Positions 5,882 through 9,915 of a stretch of DNA of 9,915 nucleotides are shown piece after piece. The DNA is from Solobacterium sp. (lineage in GTDB: Bacteria > Bacillota_I > Bacilli_A > Erysipelotrichales > Erysipelotrichaceae). The DNA is taken from positions 1 to 9,915 of the forward strand of contig JABZMB010000045.1 of the NCBI GenBank assembly GCA_015256455.1, written 5' to 3'. The position numbers and the translations under genes were made by a program. Each line of letters starts with the position of its first letter. The first letter of the stretch is position 1. The notes under the pieces were generated by a model that ran no database searches, was not told the DNA's origin, and was given only the letters and a program-made list of their open reading frames with translations.

Positions 5882-7625
5882 TGTAATTTATTCGATTAAT
5901 GGTTCAGTTATTTCCGTCATCAACACGAAATCTTTCTCCATGCGTGAGATGGTGTATGTTGGTGAGAAGGAACTTCTAGGTGAAGTAATCCGTGTTGATG
6001 AAGATAAAACAATGATTCAGGTATATGAATCTACAACAGGATTAAGACCAAATGAACCAGTTAAAGGAACGGGTCATTTGTTAAACGCTACATTAGGACC
6101 TGGTATCTTACGTAATATCTATGATGGTATTCAAAGACCACTAGATGAGATTGCAAAAGAACAGGGTGCCTTTATTTCAGAAGGTAAATCTGTTCCTGCA
6201 CTTGATCTTGAAAAGAAGTGGAATGTGACGATGTTAGTCAAGGAAGGAGATACTGTCAAAGAAGGGCAGATTTTCGCTACAACTCCAGAGACATCATTGA
6301 TTGAACACCGTTCTTTGATTCCAGTTGGTTTAAATGGTACGGTTGTAAAGGCACTTCCAAGTGGAGAGTATACTGTTAATGATGTATTACTTGTTGTAAA
6401 GAACGACTTTGATGAGACAGAAGTTGAAGTAAAACTGATGCAGCAGTGGGCGATTCGTAACCCACGTCCAATTATTAAGCGTGAGCCAATCTCAATTCCT
6501 TTGATTACAGGACAGCGTGTTATCGATACAATGTTCCCAATTGCTAAGGGTGGATCTTCTGCGATTCCTGGAGGCTTTGGTGCAGGTAAGACAATGCTTC
6601 AGCACCAGATTGCCAAGTGGTGTGATGCGGATATCATCATCTATGTAGGTTGTGGTGAACGTGGTAATGAAATGACACAGGTTCTAGAAGAATTTGCAGA
6701 ATTAATTGACCCTAAGTCTGGCAAGCCATTGTTAGACCGTACGGTATTGATTGCGAATACTTCAAACATGCCAGTAGCTGCGCGTGAAGCATCTATCTAT
6801 ACAGGTGTTACTATGGCTGAATACTATCGTGATATGGGATATCATGTGGCGCTTATGGCCGACTCTACATCTCGTTGGGCTGAAGCCTTACGTGAAATTT
6901 CTGGTCGTTTGGAAGAAATGCCTGCAGAAGAAGGCTTCCCAGCATACTTACCATCACGTATCGCACAGTTCTATGAACGTGCAGGTATGGTAGATGCGTT
7001 ATCTGGTAAGAAGGGTTCTGTTACTTTAATCGGTGCAGTATCACCACAGGGTGGTGACTTCTCAGAGCCAGTTACACAGAATACAAAACGTTTCGTTCGT
7101 AGTTTCTGGGCCTTAGATAAATCACTTGCATATATGCGTCACTATCCAGCTGTAAACTGGACAGATAGTTACTCTGAATATATCGATGATTTAACACGTT
7201 GGTATGATAAGAATGTAGCACATGACTTTATTGACTTACGTCAAGAGATGCAGTCTATTTTACATGAAGAAGCACAGTTAATGGAAATTGTTAAGTTAAT
7301 TGGTTCTGACGTATTACCTGAAGATCAAAAGTTAACACTAGAAATTGGACGTGTAGTTCGTGTTGGATACCTTCAACAAAACTCGTTCCATCCAGAAGAT
7401 ACTTATGTTTCTCTTGAGAAACAATATAAGATGTTAAAGGTGATTCATTACCTAAGACAAGCATGTACACCATATGTTCAAAAGCATATTCCTGTATCCC
7501 TAATGATACAGACAGGTGTATTTGATGAAGTTATCAAGATGAAATATGATGTACCAAATAACAATCTAGCATTACTAGATACATACAATGAAAAGATTGA
7601 TGCGGCTTTAGCGTCAATTCAATAA
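5874..7625 (+). CDS. ntpA: V-type ATP synthase catalytic subunit A
   Basis: A 583-residue catalytic subunit; three copies alternate with B in the head and hydrolyse or make ATP. Domains in order: an N-terminal beta barrel (about 1-70); the A-specific insert or bulge domain (about 110-190), which distinguishes it from F1 beta; the nucleotide-binding core (about 200-430); and a C-terminal helical domain. Key residues are the P-loop GGFGAGKT (233-240, Lys239), catalytic Glu262 in CGERGNEM and Walker B Asp330 in LMADSTSRWAEALREISGR. MPAEEGFPAYLPSRIAQFYERAG follows as in all A subunits. The start at 5874 gives MSDVIYSINGSV, the expected first strand. Its first 8 bases overlap the E gene, so translation is probably coupled. 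All catalytic residues are present, and the length matches E. hirae NtpA (about 593). Confidence 0.97.
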   Translation: MSDVIYSINGSVISVINTKSFSMREMVYVGEKELLGEVIRVDEDKTMIQVYESTTGLRPNEPVKGTGHLLNATLGPGILRNIYDGIQRPLDEIAKEQGAFISEGKSVPALDLEKKWNVTMLVKEGDTVKEGQIFATTPETSLIEHRSLIPVGLNGTVVKALPSGEYTVNDVLLVVKNDFDETEVEVKLMQQWAIRNPRPIIKREPISIPLITGQRVIDTMFPIAKGGSSAIPGGFGAGKTMLQHQIAKWCDADIIIYVGCGERGNEMTQVLEEFAELIDPKSGKPLLDRTVLIANTSNMPVAAREASIYTGVTMAEYYRDMGYHVALMADSTSRWAEALREISGRLEEMPAEEGFPAYLPSRIAQFYERAGMVDALSGKKGSVTLIGAVSPQGGDFSEPVTQNTKRFVRSFWALDKSLAYMRHYPAVNWTDSYSEYIDDLTRWYDKNVAHDFIDLRQEMQSILHEEAQLMEIVKLIGSDVLPEDQKLTLEIGRVVRVGYLQQNSFHPEDTYVSLEKQYKMLKVIHYLRQACTPYVQKHIPVSLMIQTGVFDEVIKMKYDVPNNNLALLDTYNEKIDAALASIQ

Positions 7626-7627
7626 GA

Positions 7628-7634
7628 GAGGAGG
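7628..7634 (+). promoter_or_regulatory. Strong ribosome binding site of subunit B
   Basis: GAGGAGG, within the 15-base gap after the subunit A stop, lies 6 bases before ATG 7641. It is a near-perfect Shine-Dalgarno site and gives B its own strong initiation, in line with the three copies needed per complex. Confidence 0.8.
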
Positions 7635-7640
7635 ATTTCA

Positions 7641-9059
7641 ATGAGTTTACAGTTATTAGGTTTAGATGAAATCCAAGGCTCTCTTGTTGCATTGGATCAT
7701 GTAAAGAATGTTTCAAATGAAGAAATGGTATCAATCCTTCTAAATAATGGCTCAAGACGTAAGGGTAGAGTTGTTGAAATTGAAGGAGAACGTGCCATCA
7801 TTCAGGTGTTCGAAGGAACAGATGGTTTAGGTAAGACAAATACAAAGACAAAGTTATTAGGTCATCCAATGGTATTAGGTGTATCAAAGGAAATCCTTGG
7901 TCGTACATTTAATGGTGTCGGTGATCCAATTGATAACCTTGGACCTGTATACATCAACAAATATGAAGATGTAAATGGTAAGCCTTTAAACCCTGTTTCT
8001 CGTGAATATCCACGTAACTACATCAATACAGGTATCTCTGCAATTGATGGATTAAATACTTTAATTCGTGGACAGAAATTACCTATTTTCTCTGGCTCAG
8101 GTTTACCACATGATAAGCTTGCTAGCCAGATTGTTAGACAAGCATCACTTACAGGACAAGATGCGGAAAACTTCTGTATCGTGTTTGGTGCGATGGGTGT
8201 TAAGAATGACGTAGCGGATACATTCAGACGTTCTTTTGAAGAAACAGGTGTAATGGATAAGGTATGTATGTTTATTAACTTATCTGATGACCCAATCCTT
8301 GAAAGAATTATGACTCCACGTTGTGCATTAACAGCAGCTGAATATCTGGCATATGAATGTGATATGAATGTTCTGGTTATCTTGACAGATATGACAGCAT
8401 ATTGTGAAGCTGTACGTGAATTCTCATCCTCTAAGGGTGAAATTCCTTCTCGTAAGGGTTTCCCAGGATACATGTATTCTGATTTGGCTTCTTTATATGA
8501 AAGAGCTGGTATCGTAAAAGGTGGAAAGGGTTCTGTTACGCAGATTCCTATCTTAACGATGCCTAACGATGATATTACTCACCCAGTACCTGACTTAACA
8601 GGATATATTACTGAAGGTCAGATAGTATTAGACCGTGACTTATATCTAAATAACATTAATCCACCAATTGGTATTCTTTCATCACTATCTCGTTTGATGA
8701 AGGATGGTATTGGTGAAGGTTATACAAGAGCAGATCATCAGGATGTTGCCAACCAGTTATTTGCATGTTATGCAAAAGTACAGGACGCAAGATCTCTTGC
8801 GAGTGTTATTGGTGAAGATGAATTATCTCCTCTTGATAAGCAATACATTGCGTTTGGTAAGAGATTTGAATCTATATTCCTAGGACAGGGATATCGTGTC
8901 AATCGTTCCATGAAGGAAACACTTGGACTTGGTTGGGCATTACTATCCTTACTTCCTAAGGAAGCGTTAGATCGTCTTGATCCAAAGATCATTGAAGCTA
9001 ACTACGACTCTGAACACGCTGAGCATACGATTCAGTTAATCATCAAAGGAGAAGAGTAG
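7641..9059 (+). CDS. ntpB: V-type ATP synthase regulatory subunit B
   Basis: A 472-residue partner of A in the A3B3 head; the site it forms with A is catalytic although B itself does not turn over ATP. The P-loop is degenerate, SGSGLPHDK (151-159), as is characteristic of B. The arginine finger is Arg351 in SSLSRLMKDGIGEG and completes the active site on A. Other family marks are EGTDGLGKTNT early on, GISAIDGLNTLIRGQKLPIF, CALTAAEYLAYECDMNVLVILTD and PSRKGFPGYMYSDLASLYERAG. Length is a little above E. hirae NtpB (about 458). A short gap of 15 bases separates it from A, and 2 bases from D, whose ribosome site is inside this gene. Confidence 0.97.
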   Translation: MSLQLLGLDEIQGSLVALDHVKNVSNEEMVSILLNNGSRRKGRVVEIEGERAIIQVFEGTDGLGKTNTKTKLLGHPMVLGVSKEILGRTFNGVGDPIDNLGPVYINKYEDVNGKPLNPVSREYPRNYINTGISAIDGLNTLIRGQKLPIFSGSGLPHDKLASQIVRQASLTGQDAENFCIVFGAMGVKNDVADTFRRSFEETGVMDKVCMFINLSDDPILERIMTPRCALTAAEYLAYECDMNVLVILTDMTAYCEAVREFSSSKGEIPSRKGFPGYMYSDLASLYERAGIVKGGKGSVTQIPILTMPNDDITHPVPDLTGYITEGQIVLDRDLYLNNINPPIGILSSLSRLMKDGIGEGYTRADHQDVANQLFACYAKVQDARSLASVIGEDELSPLDKQYIAFGKRFESIFLGQGYRVNRSMKETLGLGWALLSLLPKEALDRLDPKIIEANYDSEHAEHTIQLIIKGEE

Positions 9060-9061
9060 TT

Positions 9062-9676
9062 ATGGCAGCGCAGGTAGTTGCGACAAAGGGTAATCTTATC
9101 AAAGCCCGCAAGTCCCTGGCTCTTGCACAAAACGGCTTTGAACTAATGGATCGTAAGCGTAATATCTTGATACGTGAAATGATGTCTCAGGTAGAGAAGG
9201 TAAAGGTTCTACGTGAACAGATTACGAGTGCTTACCAAACCGGATACTACTTACTACAACAGGCAAATATGTCTAGCGGTATGATTACTGCTATCACAGA
9301 ACATATTAAAGTAGATGATTCGATTAAACTTACATATCGTAGTGTTATGGGTGTTGAAGTTCCGAATATCATCTACCACCAACCTGATAGTATAGAAGTG
9401 CCATACGGTCTAGAGGGTACATCGTCACGTATTGATGAAGCGTACATCCAATTTCAGAAAGTAAAACAAATTACATTAGTGCTAGCAGAAGTAGATAACT
9501 CTATATATCGTCTAGCAAATGCAATCTCCAAAACACAAAAACGTGCAAATGCTTTAAAGAACGTTGTGATACCTCGTTATCAATCATCCATTAAAGAAAT
9601 GACTGAATCTTTGGAAGAAAAAGAGCGTGAGGAATTCTCACGTATGAAAGTCATCAAAGCACAGAAAGAGAATTAG
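9062..9676 (+). CDS. ntpD: V-type ATP synthase subunit D (central shaft)
   Basis: A 204-residue protein forming the rotating axle inside the head, the counterpart of F1 gamma. The N-terminal family signature is clear: VVATKGNLIKARKSLALAQNGFELMDRKRNILIREMM, broken here as VVATKGNLIKARKSLALA then the FELMDRKR helix. The C-terminal half (about 130-200) is a second long helix, TQKRANALKNVVIPRYQ then charged residues, which packs against the first as an antiparallel coiled coil. The middle (about 75-125) is the small globular part that meets C and F. Length is normal (about 200-215). The ATG comes 2 bases after the B stop, with AAAGGAG at 9045-9051 inside B. It is the last gene of the operon, closed by a terminator whose stem starts directly after the TAG. 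Confidence 0.96.
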   Translation: MAAQVVATKGNLIKARKSLALAQNGFELMDRKRNILIREMMSQVEKVKVLREQITSAYQTGYYLLQQANMSSGMITAITEHIKVDDSIKLTYRSVMGVEVPNIIYHQPDSIEVPYGLEGTSSRIDEAYIQFQKVKQITLVLAEVDNSIYRLANAISKTQKRANALKNVVIPRYQSSIKEMTESLEEKEREEFSRMKVIKAQKEN

Positions 9677-9700
9677 GGAAGGTCATTCGACCTTCCTTTT
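9677..9700 (+). terminator. Intrinsic terminator of the V-ATPase operon
   Basis: GGAAGGTC (9677-9684) pairs perfectly with GACCTTCC (9689-9696) around a 4-base ATTC loop, followed by TTTT (9697-9700). The stem begins on the first base after the subunit D stop codon. The T tract is short, so read-through is possible, but a second hairpin follows. Confidence 0.85.
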
Positions 9701-9703
9701 CCT

Positions 9704-9739
9704 ATAAAAAATCAACCCTATGTTTCCATAGAGTTGATT
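9704..9739 (-). terminator. Intrinsic terminator of the convergent minus-strand gene
   Basis: AATCAACCCTATG (9710-9722) and CATAGAGTTGATT (9727-9739) pair over 13 positions with one mismatch and a 4-base loop. On the minus strand the hairpin comes just after the stop codon of the partial gene, and the A run ending at 9710 reads as a T tract, the correct polarity for a minus-strand terminator. It may also act as a back-up on the plus strand. Confidence 0.8.
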
Positions 9740-9743
9740 ATGG

Positions 9744-9915
9744 TTAGTGTTGAGGACCTCCAAATCCGCCTGGACCTCCGCCACCCTCCATCATGGAGTT
9801 GGTAATTGATGTGACCTGTGTTCCATTTACAATAACTGTTCCACCATTTAATGAGGCAGTTAAGTCAAAGTCGAATGCGAACTGAGCTGTGATATTGATA
9901 TTACCACCATTGATT
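9744..9915 (-). CDS. C-terminal end of a glycine-rich, beta-repeat surface protein (Cthe_2159/carbohydrate-binding-like, partial)
   Basis: On the minus strand an open frame enters at the window edge and ends at TAA (complement of 9744-9746), giving 56 residues. It reads as two beta-solenoid-like rungs, INGGNINITAQFAFDFD and LNGGTVIVNGTQVTSITNSMM, each with an NGG turn and alternating hydrophobic residues. A Gly/Pro-rich tail, GGGGPGGFGGPQH, follows. This layout resembles the C-terminal end of the Cthe_2159 family (secreted or anchored right-handed beta-helix proteins that bind pectin-like sugars), in which a final T(V/I)xVNGxxxT rung and a Met/Gly-rich tail are common. The rest of the gene lies beyond base 9915, so signal peptide and binding residues cannot be seen. 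The family call is tentative. Confidence 0.65.
   Translation of the reverse strand, partial: INGGNINITAQFAFDFDLTASLNGGTVIVNGTQVTSITNSMMEGGGGPGGFGGPQH

Noticed and set aside
6784..6993. A 69-codon plus-strand open frame inside subunit A in another phase
   Set aside because: It lies across the Walker B region of A, whose amino acid sequence is fixed by function; the second frame gives no recognisable protein.
8018..8473. A 151-codon open frame on the minus strand inside subunit B
   Set aside because: It is antisense to a highly conserved coding region, has no ribosome site or family resemblance, and its composition follows from the B codons.
1273..9676. The operon as an F-type ATP synthase or flagellar/type III ATPase locus
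   Set aside because: The A-specific insert domain, degenerate P-loop in B, and C, D, F and I subunits are unique to V/A-type enzymes.

Overview
The window is a stretch of an AT-rich genome from a low-GC Gram-positive bacterium (Bacillota). Arginine is written mostly as CGT, TGA is used as a stop (5879-5881) and TGG as Trp, and Shine-Dalgarno sites are strong. The mix of a bacterial V-type ATPase, an XRE regulator/membrane-protein pair and a Cthe_2159-like surface protein fits an anaerobic gut or oral Firmicute. Erysipelotrichia or a clostridial relative is my guess from overall character, not something the sequence proves.

Layout. (1) 1-1142: a short plus-strand cluster holding the end of an XRE-type regulator, a four-helix membrane protein and a low-molecular-weight protein tyrosine phosphatase. 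It closes with a hairpin terminator that contains the phosphatase stop codon. (2) 1143-1272: an intergenic control region with three copies of CTATAAT, two of them forming a perfect palindrome, and a separate ACAGA-N7-TCTGT dyad. (3) 1273-9676: a complete nine-gene V/A-type ATPase operon in the order G/H-like stalk, C, I, K, F, E, A, B, D, with gaps of at most 18 bases and one 8-base overlap. (4) 9677-9739: two adjacent hairpins, one ending the ATPase operon and one ending a convergent gene. (5) 9744-9915: the C-terminal end of a minus-strand, glycine-rich beta-repeat protein.

How it works together. A and B form the catalytic A3B3 head. A carries the P-loop (Lys239), Glu262 and Walker B Asp330; B carries the degenerate P-loop and arginine finger Arg351. 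D and F form the central shaft and C links the shaft to the membrane ring. E and the small coiled-coil protein form the peripheral stalks. I is the membrane stator with the essential Arg528, and K is the ring subunit with the ion-carrying Glu130. Every subunit needed for an ion-translocating enzyme is present and looks intact, so the locus should encode a functional rotary ATPase or ATP synthase. H+ or Na+ coupling cannot be settled from sequence; the K site lacks the clearest Na+ ligands.

I see no mobile element, CRISPR array, tRNA or rRNA, and no convincing undescribed system. The points most worth a second look are the unusual N-terminal half of K, the repeat-rich control region before the operon, and the regulator/membrane-protein/phosphatase cluster.
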